Source: Spirodela intermedia
Lineage: Eukaryota; Streptophyta; Magnoliopsida; Alismatales; Araceae
Reading direction: 5' to 3'
DNA: 64,000 nucleotides
NCBI GenBank assembly: GCA_902729315.2
Contig: LR746265.1
Span: 689,501-753,500 of the forward strand
Part shown: piece by piece, positions 44,745 to 60,000 of the stretch
Layout of the letters: each line of letters begins with the position of its first letter
How positions within the stretch are numbered: position 1 is the first letter of the stretch
Notes under the pieces: generated by a model
Database searches by the model: none
Seen by the model: the letters and a program-made list of their open reading frames with translations, nothing else
What the model was told of the DNA's origin: nothing
Made by a program: the position numbers and the translations under genes

Positions 44745-47700
44745 TCACAGTAAGAACTGAGCCAGCCGGGGGTCGGTGCGGACGGGCAAGCCGGTGCGGG
44801 CGCCCAGGGCTCGGCATCCGGCCGCAGCCTGCAGCCAAGAGCGAGCCGTCAGAGGGGGGACATTGGGCTAGGGATTGGAAATGGAGGGGAGGCGTAGGGT
44901 GGGAATACCACTCGGGCCGCAAGGGGGAGCATCTTCTCCGGTGGCATCTCCGCACACAAACCTGATTACAGGCCCACAATGGGCGTCAGTAACCAAACCC
45001 TAATCCCCAAATACGATGAAAATAGGGGGGAAAAGGGTCACAGATATAGAAATTAGGAAATTTTATTAAGTTTAGATGTTCTGTGCTTCGAGGTTGATGC
45101 CGATTAAGGTACTTATTTTCTCTTAACTGGCGGTTAAAAAGTATAATTAAGCTGGGAAAATGTGATTAATGAACTAAATAAATAAGGAAATAAATAGGGA
45201 GAGAAGGGTCGGTCAGCTCACTGTATAGCACCGCCGCGATGAATGCATCTCCAGCTCCGGTGGAGTCAACCAGCTCTGCAGGCGTTATTTTTTCCGCTGT
45301 TCCGAGGATCAGCCGCCCGCAGATGGAGCCCACACCGTCTGATCTCAATCTCATACTTCGCTGCAATTAGGAGATAAAAAATGCTGAAGAAGAGGAGGAG
45401 CTGGGTTTCACTCCTCACCCAAAAAGTCACTTTACAGATTAATTTGCAAAATTACAATGAAACCTTAATGGGATTCATAGAAAATATGAATACGTGGATG
45501 AAAACTGGGCCGTGTTCGGATCTAATCTAGACCGGATATCTATTCATAATATTAACAGCAATAAATGAAAATCAATGTCAACTACTGGGTGCAGCTGTAT
45601 CTTTATGATGAGAGTGGACCGTCTCCAATCTGATTTAGGCAACATTTCTATTTATGGCATCAACAGAGAATAAATGCAAATCGATTTAAGAGGATGTGAT
45701 TTTTTATTTTTATTTTTCTTGCTTTAATATTTGATGAAATTGGACTGTTTCTGATCTGCACTTCCACCGATGATATTAACAGCAATGAAAGAAAAATCGA
45801 ATTAAAATAATGCATTGGAAAATCGTTCGAATATATATGATCTTGCTCTATATGGGCATAAAAGGTCGGTCAAATCGTATATAACCAGCAACTGTCAGAT
45901 GATTTGAGACCCAGAAGAGATTTTTCTCTATCGACTAACCTCAGAGGAAATGCAGGTCGGCATGGGATTATCCGCCTCAGCCTTCTCCTTCAGTGAGGCC
46001 AGCAGGCTGTCCACATCCATTTCCCCCGAGTCTGGTGCCCCTGAAGAGAAGATCCACAGGTAAATGGATCACGTGGATATCAGAATGGCCCGAGAAAATA
46101 TCATTAAACTAAATTAAAATAAAAAAAAAAGTTAACAGAAGGTCGGCCTAGGCTCACCTTCAGTGCCCCTCTCCAGCATGATGCAGCCTCTCTCTCCCAA
46201 GGTCACAATCACAAACTTCGCGCTGGGCAATTTAAGAAGCATTGACATGAGTGCACTGGGGATCGAAGGTGCTGCAGTCCACTCCTGAAAATCACAAGAT
46301 TGCAAGGAGAAGTAACCCTAGACCCTATTGAGGACCTCCTGATGAAGAGGAGATTAATTGGTCACAAGGCTATCATTCTAATAGTTGTCTGCTTGCCTGG
46401 GGGAATTTCTCTGAGCAGACGACATAGCTTGCCAACTTTAAGAGATCATCTAGGCCTTCTCTCCTTCTCTCAGCATCGATTAGGATAGGAATGTTCATTC
46501 TCGCTGCCTGCACTGAATAATTTTGAAATTCTGGTTAAGAACTGCAGGCAAATCAATGCACTTGTAAATGAGTTGCAATATGAGCATTAACTCAGTGTAC
46601 TAAGTTTTACGGCAAAACATTTGGGGATGAAGACCCGGTTAGAGGACCGATGATGTAACTCTGTCGTGATAGAAACTTGGAGAAGACTTCTTTATATAAG
46701 TTAGGAAAAAGAATAAAAATTAAATCAAAGGTTCTCATAATTAGGATTGCACCGTCATCGCATTAACAGTGTCGCGTATTTAAGTGAAGGAGATTTCGAT
46801 TAACAACGATCATTGTCTATTCCATATAATATTTGAAAAAAATATTTATTTTTTTATATTTTTTTCAAATGTGCCAGCTGAGATACAATACACGATTCAA
46901 GTAACCATAAAATAATTTTAAGCATTGTATTATTTCCTTTAACAGATCAGGTTCTTCGATTACTCATTAAACATCTTTTTACGTCGATGGGAGCCATCTG
47001 AGATTGCGTTGAGGTGAACTGAGAGGCAACTCTCACAGAGATGATCAAATAATTGACATGATGTTCTGTTGGCTACTGTACAGATGATGATTAATATTCT
47101 GAAGAGGCCAAGGATTAATCACATCTTAACTGGTCGAGAGTAGGATCACTAGATTCGTGGTGAGCAGTGAATGGCTCTAGAACACCAGGCAAGGTTTCAA
47201 ATCATGAAGCCTGTCGGTATCAAGAATCTTGAAAATTCCGTCATGTCCTCGCATAATATTTGATATTTTACCTACAAATCCTCAATAATTTTCCTAAAAG
47301 ATCAATTGATCCAGATGAGAAATAAGAGACAGGATTTTATGATTAGGACTACACTTTCTTGAAACCAGGGAGATAAACTGAATATAACCAAGAGATGAAA
47401 AATCTGAGTTCGATTCTAGAATGGGTGCTTCCACTGGGAAGGGGAGGGGAGAGGTTTTCAACCTTTTTCTTATCTCATCGTTTTTTCAATATTTCCTCCC
47501 ATCTCCAATGTTCCAACTAATATTGGCCAGACTGATAGAAGCTGCTGAAATGGAATGCATCATCATGGCATTATTAGAAGAAAATTGAAGACAATCACCT
47601 CTTGAGCGACGACTAGAGCTGTTTCGTGCAGTCTACAATCAAAATACACGAGCCTTGCTTCGTTCAAGGCGGATAATAATTTCGATTGGGGAAGGTCACT

Positions 47701-50700
47701 AGGCCGCATCTCAGGGTAACCCGGCGTATGAATACATGTACGAGTTTTCCTGCATATAATAACCAAAAACTCAATCGATCAACTTTTATGCTTGAAATTA
47801 CATTGACAGAAACAATGTAAAATACTTTCACAAGACGACTGTCTTTTCTCATCAATGATCACAAGGATTAAGTTTACCAATAGGGAAATCCTGTAATCAA
47901 ATCTCAGTAGAAACTTGAATGGTGAAAGTTCCAGAATAATGAGATTCACAATGCATGTGATAAATATGATGGCTGTGTTTCTTTCTTCAATTTTTTATCT
48001 AATATTCATGCCGTCAACTACTAGAAGAGAAATGCATTGTGACCGAGTGGAAAACATACAGCTACATGATGATTCCATGAAGATAAAAGATAAGAAAACA
48101 CTATGATGCATGTTAGCGTCCGATAGAGTGTAGAACCCAATAGGCCAACATTGTGTCATGTAGGTCTCAGATAATCATTTGGAATATGGACCCGGTAGGC
48201 CCATGGTAGTTCATATGTAGTACTACCCCCTCCTCTATTGACATATAACTAGTAAGGAATGGACCATGAATTTCAACCTAATTTTCCTTTCTATTACGAA
48301 AATGGAATATTATACAAGAAAAAATTTCTCCATCATGTGAAGGCAGAGACTAAAGTAATTCTGGAGAACAACTACGCAGAATTTCAACAACATTGAATGC
48401 CAAGTGCATTGTTGCTTGTATATCCATGCGGCTTCTACAGGGCATCACTTGGTAAAATCATGATTTATTCTAATATCTCCTCTCTATGCAAGCAGAAAAT
48501 GTCATTTATACATTTGCAGAGTCTTGTTCGATTGTTTGCAGCAGCTTCAGTATTGTATATGGAACCCTGGATTCCAAGTAATCTTACATCATCCTTTTTG
48601 AGATTTGGAAGAGCATTGATAACTGCCCTTCAACAAGATACAATCTAACGTTTTGAGTAGAGTCCTTAGATCTGATACCATCTGGCCGGATCCTCAAGCT
48701 TGGGGATCTGCAGGTTTAAGTTGATCGCTCTCCCTTGTTTTAACCATTTATCTAGGGATAAAGCTGGTCGTATAAAGCAGGGGTGTACCAATCTTTACTG
48801 CAATCCCTTTGTTTGGTGATCTGATATCCTGAAGATAGGACGAATAGGCAATTAAGCCTGCGCGTGGGAAACTTGTACACATAATTCTTACCAACCCTTT
48901 GCGGTGTTCTTTCAAATTCTTCATATCTAACGTATAACTTCCAGTGGATGAGATTATGAAAACTTCTGTTTATGAAGTTCTTCAAGCAGAAATCATCAGG
49001 ATTTCAGATTCTACATCATACGCGGCACACCTGAATTTCTAGGCTAAAAAAGTAATAAAAACCTAATCATTCAACAACACAACGAAAACATGAAAAAAAT
49101 TAAGCATAAAGGTAGAACCACGAGGTTCACACGAAGCTTCCAAGAAATTGAGTTAATCAAAGATTGCGAAAGCAACATGGATATCATGTCTGATAAAAAA
49201 AACTTAGTGTAAAGATGAATAACAGTGGGAAATAAATATGGGATATTAGTTCTAGTAATGTGAGATAGGAGATGCAGTTAAGAGAAGATTCTTACGTTTG
49301 GCTATCAACAATTATATAAGTAAATGGTGAATTTCCCTCCGGTGAAACCTGGAACATAAGAGCAAAAGTGAGAAGAAAATCCACAGAACGAAAATAATAA
49401 ATTCGAAGAAAAGACTGATCGTTAGTGCATATGAAGAAAACCATAAAAAAAAAAGTTTCCTTTTGGGGAGATTTTCTTTCCTGTACATACAATAGGAAAC
49501 AGGGGAGATAGACCCTTTGCAGTTTTTCCATCTGTAGTTACAGATGGGTGATATAGAGAGCATTTCTTGCGCACTTTGATAGAAACAAAGGAGACTTAGA
49601 TGGAAACATTATGGTTTCTTCATTGAAAGTTGAGAGGGGAGATTGGTGATGGAGTTTGACACATGCTACTTTATAAGCGTGGATTCTACTCTGCTAAGTA
49701 CTTGACCGCAGTACTGGGTTGTGGTGGGATAAAACCTGTCCAGATTCAAAAGACACGTCAGGGATTCCTCGAAAAACCGAGACAAAATCAGCATGGAACT
49801 GCCCCAGACATAATTGATCAATCAGCTCAGGATGTTTTCAGGACCGTGTCCCAGTTTTATCCGCTTGAGTTATTGTCAGACTCCTTGAGCTACCATCGAT
49901 ATTGATTTCATGATTAATTGATCATTCCTGACCAAAATTTAGATCACAAGGGTATTGGCACGCCTAAATTAGTCCAGTTTTGAGGAACATGCCTTATATT
50001 TCATCACGAGAATAACTAAAAAAATATCTGCCCAAAGATCATACAAAACTGGTCACCAAATCTGTCTGGCTTTAGGATTGTTTGGCGGGCTTAAACGGTT
50101 CCATGGTGAAAGCAAAATGACTAGTTTCAATACATGGTTAGAGGCAAATATGTTTCAATCACATGGTTTGGTGAAACAGAGATGTGAAGAAGAAAATTAA
50201 TTGCCGTGGTTATCTGATAACTAACATCATAGTAAAGCAGATGTCCAATGTACTGCCTAGAAGTTTAAAACATCCCTAACTGTACCCGTAGAATATGGAC
50301 ATGCATAATTTGTGACCATAACAGTTAGACACCATAACAGTTTTTTGCCCTCAGATTGTTCAAGCATAGCAACAACTTAACCTCAATATTGTCCTCAGAA
50401 CCACGCATGTCCTGACCACTTCCTTGCCTTAACCTCGGCAATTCCTTGCTGAACAACTTTAATACAATTTCCTTGATATATTTTCAATTAACGATGATAA
50501 ATAATAACAACGCAAATATAATCAAGTGAAACCTGTAGGAAGCACATAACATATTCCCACTAGTCCAGTACAATTTACGAGACTTCCCCACTTTTCCACC
50601 GTGGTAATCACATGTTAGAAAGCTTCCAACCATTGAACTCTGATCTCTCAAGAGACACTATGCATGGGTTGTCAAACAGGAGACAAATACATGAAACCCT

Positions 50701-52447
50701 TAAGCTTGAACATTATGTCGTAATCCACATGTCATTTCAGGGACGTAAAAAAGGCAAGCATGCCATGGAAAAAAATGTTTATTCCGACCAAGCGGGTGGT
50801 CACTTCGCCAAAATATTATACATAATAAGTAAAGTCGTAATAGATTAGGCCAGAAAAATGGAAACATAAGCAGGGACTTACGTAAAGAATATGTTGGGCT
50901 TAAATAAATATGGAATTCTTTGCTGAAATGGCATAGTGTGCTTACCACCATATAAGAAGTATCTACACCATCATTTTCAAGTTCTGAAAGTGCAATGGTT
51001 CCTTGAGCATCATTGGCTATCTGGACCAAACATGCATATACGGACATGAGAAGGTTGATTAACAGGCGGTAACATTTGAAGTGAACAGAATGCACAGCTA
51101 GCTATACATGGTTCAACTAAACAAAAATATGTGAAGGATTTTGAGAGACATCTGATTTACAATCCAAGCTAGACAGATGAAAGAGAAATCCTTAGTAAGA
51201 ATGAAAAAAAAAAGATGAAAATGAAAAGTAATAACCTTCGAGATCAGCCTGGGCTTAAGACCCAAACGAGCAACACCAGTTAGTGCATTACCCACGTTCC
51301 CGCCACCCTGAACCTGTAAAACGAGTCTTTCTTGACCTCAAAACACATTATGAACATGCTCCACAAATTGAAGCCCCTCTACAAATTTATGATTCACATG
51401 GCCACGAATATAGTGATTTAAAACATTTGAAATGAAGCCAAAGATAAAAAGTGAATGGAGAAGCAAAGAAATTGAGAAAAAAAATTGAAAATGAGCCCAC
51501 AACTTGACATCGAAAGGAATTTACGATCATAGTGCTTCCCAGAAGGGTAAATGATAGAAGTGAACGTTAAGCAAGGAAATTGTAATCCATGCAAAGTCAC
51601 CCAACTTGTAGATGACTATTCAAGAATAATTGCTTGCAGAAAGAAAAGAAGTAACTAACGGGCAGGGGTTAGGCCGTCATAAGATACCAATTTAGGACCC
51701 CTTCAGCCACAAGAAGGTGTAGCAGTGGAAGGTGATCAACTAGATGCCAAGGGAGCGATGATGAAAGCAAGTAGGAAGGCCACGGGGAATCATGCGGCTT
51801 CCGATCACAGAGTACACGGTGCTCAACTAGCTCGGTACAATCGAATTGTTCAGAAGTGTTGCGAAGACTTGTCGATGATTACCGGCTATCAGATATTTCG
51901 TATTTTTCGATATACCACCACATTAATTTCTCACACGGGAGGAAATCAGCAAGGTCATACCCAGTGGGAGTCATTGAGGACGATACAAAGATAATCCTTG
52001 TACAGGATGCGATTGAGGGAGGTTCTCCAGTGTTCGGGTTTATTAGCGGTTTGAACATCATTACCTTCGAACTCGTGCTCCGGATCTTATCATCGGGTCG
52101 GGGGAAGGCCGTTACCGTTGCCAGGTAATCCACGGAAATCCCCCCGCACCCTACCTGCCAGCATTCGTCGACCACACCGTCAATTCCGCGAATTCTACAT
52201 ATCGGTGGCCGTACGGGGTTTTGGATAGAGCACGTACGACAACTCGACTCTCGGGGAGGGCAGGAAGGGCCGGCGACGACATCTCCGACCGGCAAGAGAC
52301 CCTCGAGACAGTGCAGCAGAGATTCCGCCGCCGACAGTGGAGTACCAAGGAGAGGCGGGATTGGTGATGATGACTCGAGGCACAGGGGGGGGTGTCCCTG
52401 AACGAGAACGTTCTACAACAAGGGCTGACAATGGAGGTGCCGCCCAT
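44745..52447 (-). CDS. pfkB-family (ribokinase-like) sugar or nucleoside kinase
   Basis: Twelve exons: 52447-52238, 52154-52065, 51313-51236, 51020-50946, 49348-49296, 47749-47599, 46507-46397, 46284-46158, 46040-45940, 45360-45222, 44961-44909 and 44828-44745. They encode 423 residues. It resembles Arabidopsis At5g43910 as I remember it. Motifs are VVVGCGGISVDYLATV, VQGGGNVGNALTGVARLGL, GNSPFTYIIVDSQTKTRT, YFDCRLHETALVVAQE, ILIDAERRREGLDDLL and the ATP-site signature ELVDSTGAGDAFIAAVLY, whose GAGD aspartate is the catalytic base. The start at 52447 gives a Ser/Arg-rich extension that could be a plastid transit peptide; the ATG at 52282 would give 368 residues, nearer the cytosolic form. The intron after KFPQ uses a GC donor. 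Substrate unknown. Confidence 0.9.
46285..46396 (-). other. GC-AG intron in pfkB kinase gene
   Basis: The exon ends CCCCAG and the intron begins GCAAGC. The acceptor is TTTTCAG before GAGTGGACT. No GT donor keeps the frame, and read-through reaches a stop within about ten codons. Confidence 0.8.
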
Positions 52448-53499
52448 CTCAGCCCACTCCTTTATCTGTCTCTCCCGCTGTGCTGTCTCAGGCACGGAAA
52501 GAGAGAGAGAGAGAGAGGGGAGAGATGACGTCCCTTCCCTTGGTGGAAGGGCATGCAGCGTTGGGATAAGTGCCTGTAGATATAAACGGTGCGAGGGCAT
52601 CCCACAATTTGTGAAGATAAAACAAGAGAGAATTCGAATCAAACACTAGACACCATGTGCAATGATGTTATTGATTTTCTACATTTTTTTATTTATTTAT
52701 AGCAGCAAATTCTAACCTTTTAGAGCAACAAATTTAAATACCGTAAATATTGTCTTTATTTCTGAAAATTGTTCAAATTAATTGCCCATAAATTAAAAAT
52801 CATTAATGGGTAAAGCATGCGAAGGTAGCACATGCAGTGACATTATTAATTCTACGATTTTATTATTTTCCTCTTTTTCACGAAATAAATTCACGCCTTT
52901 TACAGCAACAAGTTAATAAATATTGTCTTTTTATGTCAAAAGAATTATTATGCACTATTTTATGAAAAATGTTCATAAAATATGGTACAAGTCTAGAACC
53001 CGTTTTAGTTGCCACGTTGGCATCCCATTATCACCAACGTGTCAGGCTGTCCACAATTTTCCCATGCTTATGAAGGGCGGGGCAGCTGGGCTTCATCGGG
53101 CTGGTATCAAAGCCCATGTTCTCAGCTCTCCCATATTGGGCTTGGTTTGGGCCTACCATTGATTCCTCTCATCTTCCACGAGTTTTGATATGCAGGTCTG
53201 TACATATTTGCACAAAATTTCATATTATAAGAGTCCATGGGAAAAATTATTTCTCACGGCGGTGGATATAAATGATCTGATCCAAACAAGGATATATGTG
53301 CAGATAGCCCACCCCCGCCTGCTTCCGCAGGCTGGAGGGTGTTTGTTGTCGATTAGTAATTTACTAACTACGTGGAAAATCGAAGTTTACAGGTGGCATG
53401 CGGTGGAACATGATCTGATGATCGCCCCCCCTGGCCTGACGCAGGAAGAAGAAAAATACAGGTCAGTGGACGCCCAGTTGGGGATTATTCACCTTTCAC

Positions 53500-53533
<34 letters not shown>

Positions 53534-54032
53534 AGAACGATAATAGGAACAGTAATAGAGGAGAAAGAATGAGCGAGGAGAACGGTGACGTGGATTTGGA
53601 AGAAGAAGGGGTTAAGAAGGAAGAACTTGGTTGTAGAGAGAGAGAGAGCGAGAGAGAGAGGAACAAGAGGAAGTAGAAGGAAGAACAAGAGGAGGGGGAG
53701 AGAGGGAGAGAGAGAGTGGTAAGTTTAGAGATGAGAACTGTAGATGACGGGCAGGGAAGATGAAGTGAACAAGAAACAAAATGGATGGATCGTACCTCTA
53801 CAGAAATTTCAGGCAGATCCTGCTCCAGGGACCCATAGCACTCTCAGAGATCAGGGAGATTACGCAGAAAGATCGAGCCTTCTCACCCACTTTCCATGCG
53901 TGATATCATCTGCAACCATAGACAGAGAAAGGACCACCATCGACACCTTGTGATCGGCATTTAGAAGGCGAGAAGGCGAGAGCAAGGGGCATACGTACCT
54001 CGAGATCCGGCCGTCGATCGCCCATGTGTCGA
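52448..54032. other. Intergenic region between lipase and pfkB genes
   Basis: AT-rich 5' flank of the pfkB gene, with GA microsatellites at 52499-52519, 53502-53530 and 53633-53660. GGCCCA/TGGGC-type motifs occur near 53085-53150. No gene recognised. Confidence 0.55.
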
Positions 54033-57000
54033 TTAGGATTCCATTTCGTTCGACCTTGGATTCTCTGATGCAGCGTAATTCGACCTCACACTCTGCGAGG
54101 AACTCACAAACCATTAAACCCGGCAAAGCTGATAGTAAAATTATCGGAGAAAATGATCTCAGACGAACGGCGAAAGTAGAAGAGGGAGAGAAGAGCACAC
54201 CTCTAAGAGCGTTATGTAGTAGAAGTCCTCCATATGCTGCATGAGGGCGGTGCCATCTCTGATGGACCGGAACAGGTTGATCTCCGTCTGCAGTATCTTC
54301 TCGACGAGCTGCTTCTCCCCTCGTATCTGCACCGGCGCAAATATAGAGAGAGAATGGAAGCAATGGCGTCACCACTCGCTCCTTCAGACAGATGGGTGAA
54401 GCCAGACGACGGCCGTGCACTTACAAACTCACTGACGAGAGCATCGGGAGTCGACTCCCCAATCACGTCGCCCTGGTACTCATCTTGTAAGGACTCCAAA
54501 TTCACCTGTAAAACGATGCGTCTTCGACGAATCACATCACCAACCGACTGCAATACCCTCGATTTTCAGATAACCGGGGGGCGTCATACGTACCAGAGCA
54601 CTCTTCAGATCTCCAGCTGCGAGATAGACAGGCTGTGCAACGTGGCAGTAGCCCATGAGACGGGGAACGGTGGGGATGATGTCTCGATGGTTCACAATCC
54701 TCCAGCTGTCTCTCACCTTCTGCCTTGTTCGACAAGAACACAGTCGTTAATAGGATCTGAATCCCCGTGCTGATTAACTAAGTAAATATCAGACTGATTT
54801 CTCATTATTTGAGCAAATATTAATTTATATGTCATTTAAATCACTTGCTTGGTTACCACATTATCTCCCCGCCCCAAAAAAAGGAAAAAGAAATGAACTT
54901 ATTTACCTGATTATACAGCTCAGCAAAGCATCGATTCCCAACTCTTGGAGAACCAAAATTATACATCGTAATGGAGATCGCACCGCACCTGATGCAAGTC
55001 GTCAGGTGTTAATCACAGAGATAAATTGTAGCAACTATGTAAAAACTCGAGTCTCGTAATATTATTTAAAGCTCAAGTAAAATAGATGCCTTCTTTCTTC
55101 TGTGTAGTGGTGAAATGGATTCTGCACAAGATTGTTCCTTCCCTAGTAGTCATCTACTCCCATCCCATGAACCCCAACTTCGCCCACCATGAACACACAC
55201 GTGGGCAATAGGTTTTTCATCTCTGAAGAAATTTTGAACTAGAATTAGCTGCCATGAAAAAATCTTTCCAGGTTCAGATATTGGCTAAGTTTGAGTAGGC
55301 ATGTGAGATGCTCCTGTGGGCGTAAGCAAACTTTCCATTAGGTAATATTGAAACTATCACCATAAAGTTACGGCGTTCCTGGAATATTTTAAAAACCAGA
55401 AAATCGAATTTTGGGCACTAAAAAGAATAGTTATTCATAGATTGTTTTCAAGTTCAGAGTTTTTAGAACATAAAATCAAGCAAGTTATTAAAGACATGTC
55501 GGAGCCAGAATTGCAGCAGAAAATCAATTTTTCATATTCCATTTTGTTTTACGAATTGACTATTTTCTGGTCTATTTTGTAGAATAAAAACTATTTCTCT
55601 CGAGGAAGAATTTACGTTCAAAACAATCTAAATGGCTTAGAGTTTTCAAGCAACCGGAATAGTTTGTTCTTCGTTCGTATAACTCCGTGGCCGACTATTG
55701 AACAGTTTATATTTTAACTCAGCATATGTATGCTTCCATTTTAGTGGACACTACGAGGTCACCACTAGAAGGTTTGTGGGGGAGACGAAAGAAATTCAAG
55801 GTGAAAACGTACGGAGAAGCCATACAAGGGTAATATATATGTTTCAATACACTTGGTATTCCGTGTGTTATTCAATAATGATAAAAAAAAAACTAAAACC
55901 CCACGAAAAACCTAAGAAGGTAAAGAAAATGATTTTCTGAAAACTGAGAAAAAAATGCAGCTCACTTTGCCATTTGACTTGATGAAAGCTCAAAAGCGAG
56001 TAGCGTAGCCAATGCACCACCTAAACTGTGGCCTGTCACGTATACGTGCCACTTGCAAATGGACTCCAAATCAGCATCCTCACTGCCAACCAAGAAAATA
56101 TTTCATTCTATTAAATTCTGCAAAATATTCACAATGAAATTACTACTAAATAAATCATTCACTTTATTCCAAAAGTTGATTTGTAACAAAGATTTTAATT
56201 AGATTAACTACCCAATAACATGAAAAAAAAAAAAAAAAAGAGTTCATGGGTCGGGTAAGACATGGTTGACTTGTAGTGATGATCACTCCGAAAGTCGTCT
56301 ATATTTTAAACAACCGCCCTTAAATACCCACTGTCCAAGAGTCCACGCACCATATTGGAGCAAATTTATGGGACAATAATCAACTTAATGCCGCAGTCCT
56401 AGTGTAATTGAATTATTACCGCACTCCATGCATCTGGCAGCTTTGCTGTCTTCAAAGTTCGAGTGAAGCAATGAAGACAAACCAACAGCTCCCAAATTGT
56501 TTCACACAAAGGATATTTAGCCCAGTGAAACAATTTTAATGCATGTTCTATTGTTGGGTATCAAAATACCAACTTATTCGCCGTTTATTGGTAGAGCTGG
56601 ACAGAACTGATGGACCCCTTCAACATTCCAAGTCAACACACGTAATGAATCACTTCGTTCTATGAGTATCCAACAGATTAAGTCAGTTCATTTCCCACAT
56701 CCCTAACAAGAAAAAAATCTCTTCGTTCCCAATAGATAGAATTTTGTCTTAATAACTAATGAATGTTACAAAATATTGACTTATGCACGAATTTAAGTTA
56801 TACCAAGCACGAATCCAAGAGCGGCATATTCTTTCCCATAAACAGCCGCTAAGGAAAAATATTGATGAACGATATTCAATAGACCTAAATCTTCTGATCA
56901 AAGTACCAGTATTGATTTACAAAGAACTGCAAATATTATTAAGAATGACTTACCAGAATCCTACAGAGAGTTTGATCAGAGTCATAATTCTGTTCCTGAC

Positions 57001-60000
57001 AGAATCGTATGCGCCCAAGAACCCACTATGGACCTGCAAGTTTCAATACAGAGATATTGAGCCGTTACAAGTTGAAATAATTTCTCACCCTAGTAAATAA
57101 TTCTTCAAATTGTCTACCAGAGTGAAATGCTTGCCTGAACTTCTTCCTTGAAATTTCCACCAACTCTTTCAGGGTTTAGCCTACAAATCCAAGGAATTTT
57201 AACAATTTCACAAAGAAAAAGAACAATCATAACTTCAATACTTCTAGAAAGCATTAAGACATAAAAATTCGTCTAAATTGAAAATAAACCAGAAATAGCA
57301 AAAGGAATCAGAAAACATTCAAAAAATCCTTACAAGAACGAATTTAGGAATTCTCGTCACTTTTCGAAAAAACAATAATTTTCCATTGATTCAAACATTG
57401 AGCTCCAGTGGTAAGCCATTTTCCATGAATCTACAAATAGCTTCTCTAATCAAACTGGATTAATAAAATCAATGTTTACAGCTACCACTCGAAGATAGTT
57501 TATATATCTATACTTTTGCTATGCAAAATCATGAAGAAAGAGTGTCATAGGTGCTCAAAAACATGTTCCAGCAAGCGCTGTAACATAGACACACCAACGA
57601 CATAGGTTTAGATGCTTGAGTAGATGTGATGAAGCATACGTGACTATGCTTCTATTTCTAGAAAAATACAATTTAGATTGAATTTATAAATGTACTCAAG
57701 AAAAATAACGCGTGAAGGTTTGTGTATTACTGAACTCCATAGAACACGGGTCCATAATCTCCTGTGAACGGGCCAAATGGCCCAATTGTAGGCTAAAGTG
57801 TTGCAATGAAGAAGACGTTTGGCCAAGTATGCTGCATTTTTCATGCTGCTCATACTTGTCTGATGAAAAATTCGTATCTCTTACAGCTATCCTACCTGAT
57901 ACTTTTGGCCAAAATGCAGCCTTCCTACATCCTAAATCCTCGAACCTCCTAAGAAATATGTAATGGATGAGCTTTTGAAACTAGTAATCCTATACCAAGC
58001 ATCAGGAAGGAGCATGAACTTACCTTACCCACCCACCTGAAAGTGTCTTGCTTTCACCCGGTGAATGGAGATTTTTATGTGAAGAAAACCAATTCCATGT
58101 ATTTACGAATGTCAATACTGCTTTTGCTGCGTTTCATCCCACCAAACCGCTTTTTACGCAACAGGTGAGTTGGAAGTGTCGGCGAAATCTAACTTCTTTA
58201 GTTGTAAGTGGAAAGGTAGCCAACCAAGGAGTTCTCAACAATTTGTAGTGATGAATGTGACAGGAAATAGAAAATTTGTTAACAGATTTTTGAGGGCTGA
58301 AGGAAAAGATCTTAAAAATAAAATGTTCAAGAGCTTAAAAGAGTACAGGTAGTCATCTAAACTACCTCAATAGCTGCTCGGGAAGGTTTCTCCAGTTACA
58401 ACCAGGCTTCACCCTTGACTAGTAGGTCAATGTAGAGGTCCTCATATCTTGTCGTCAGATGTGATAGTTTTGAAATTTTGGACTCGCACTGTACCAGTCC
58501 ATTTATTATCTCAAGGAGACAAAGCACGTTCCACTTTTAATCATTCTAAGGAGACTGTTAAGAAAGCAATCAATAAGTCATAGAGGAAGAGCTTCGTACT
58601 CCTGTTATTTTCTCATATTATCCTGATCTCGATGGTTCAAGGTGAATAAGGATTAAGGAGGGAATGGTGGTTTCATATTTTAAAGATCCAATATTAACAA
58701 GTTAAGAAATTAAGAATTTCAAATAGTTGACTCTCCTCACATGATTGCTGATAGGAAACTGAGACTGGAACGTAAAGAAAGAGGAAAATAGAGTTCCGAA
58801 AGGAACCCTAGCTCCAGTTTGTGGTGACCTGAGTAAGTCAGGCCCTTGACCGGCTTAACAATTGCTTACAATACACATCATTACCATAATTCTATATCAA
58901 CCTCGTGTTAATGTTGTTTATCATAGATCATTAATAGTCTAAGTTAAAATGATCATTTAATAGTGCTAATGATATAATACACATGTTGAAACTCATAATA
59001 TCAAACTTATAATATTTAAACAAATAAAATGGTGGAAATTCAAATTTAAGTGACGAAGACTCCGTTGGAAGAATATGAGCTCCCTTATCCACATACCATC
59101 ATAAAGGAATAGGGTAAGACTAGAAGGAAATAAGTGCAAATTTATCCAGTCATTGTTGTTACGAAACAGGTAAGGAGGATGTGACAAAGAATCCATTGGA
59201 AGAATATGAATCCCTTATCCACGTACCATCGTAATGGAATAGAGTAAGACCTGAGGGAAATAAGTGTAAATTATCCAGTCATTGTTGTGACGAAATGTCA
59301 AGTGTCAACTAGATTCTTGTCAGATTATGTAGAAAAGTTGAGGCCCCTGCAATGATGCTTATGTACGATGAAGGTGTTACCATCTTCCCAATGTTGTGGT
59401 TGAATATACATTCTTAAATCCTATTAACTACGATAATAAAAAAGTGTTACATGAGTAATGTAAAGGAGAAATGCAATATTTGTGACTAATGCTAAATATG
59501 AATAATGTCACAAATGTTAGTAATTTCAATTTTATATTAAAGTTTTCCATGATATTATAGAAAATGTCTGTGCGCTCTGTTCTTACCAAATTTAAATATC
59601 TGTTCTATGATATGTATCTTTACCATTAACTCTTGAAATTCCATCAATCATTGACAAGGATTAAGACGACAATGGAAGAAAAACATACAAAAAACCATAA
59701 ATAATACACAGTACACCTAGCTAAACATACTATTCCAACAATACAGTATAGTATTTTTTAGGCAGCTTTAGAAGGAAAGAATCACAACTAAGAGAACAGG
59801 AAATGGAATTTTCATTCAAGAAAAAGGAGAGAAATAATTAGAACACCATTGAATAAAAAAAGCCAATTACCCAGAGGGAACAAGCATTAGGTCTGTCCGC
59901 AGGTCCTTCCATTTAGTCTGTTCAGAAATAAAAAAGTTGTCAAAAAAGGAAAAAGAAAGTTTTCCGACAATCAATTTCGAAGAATATGAAATCTGTTGGG

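Noticed and set aside
47395-47440. B-box-like GAGTTCGATTCTAG, possible tRNA gene
   Set aside because: No A box or cloverleaf can be formed upstream.
51725-51994. 89-codon frame inside a pfkB intron, possible transposon remnant
   Set aside because: No recognisable domain, repeats or terminal motifs. Treated as chance.
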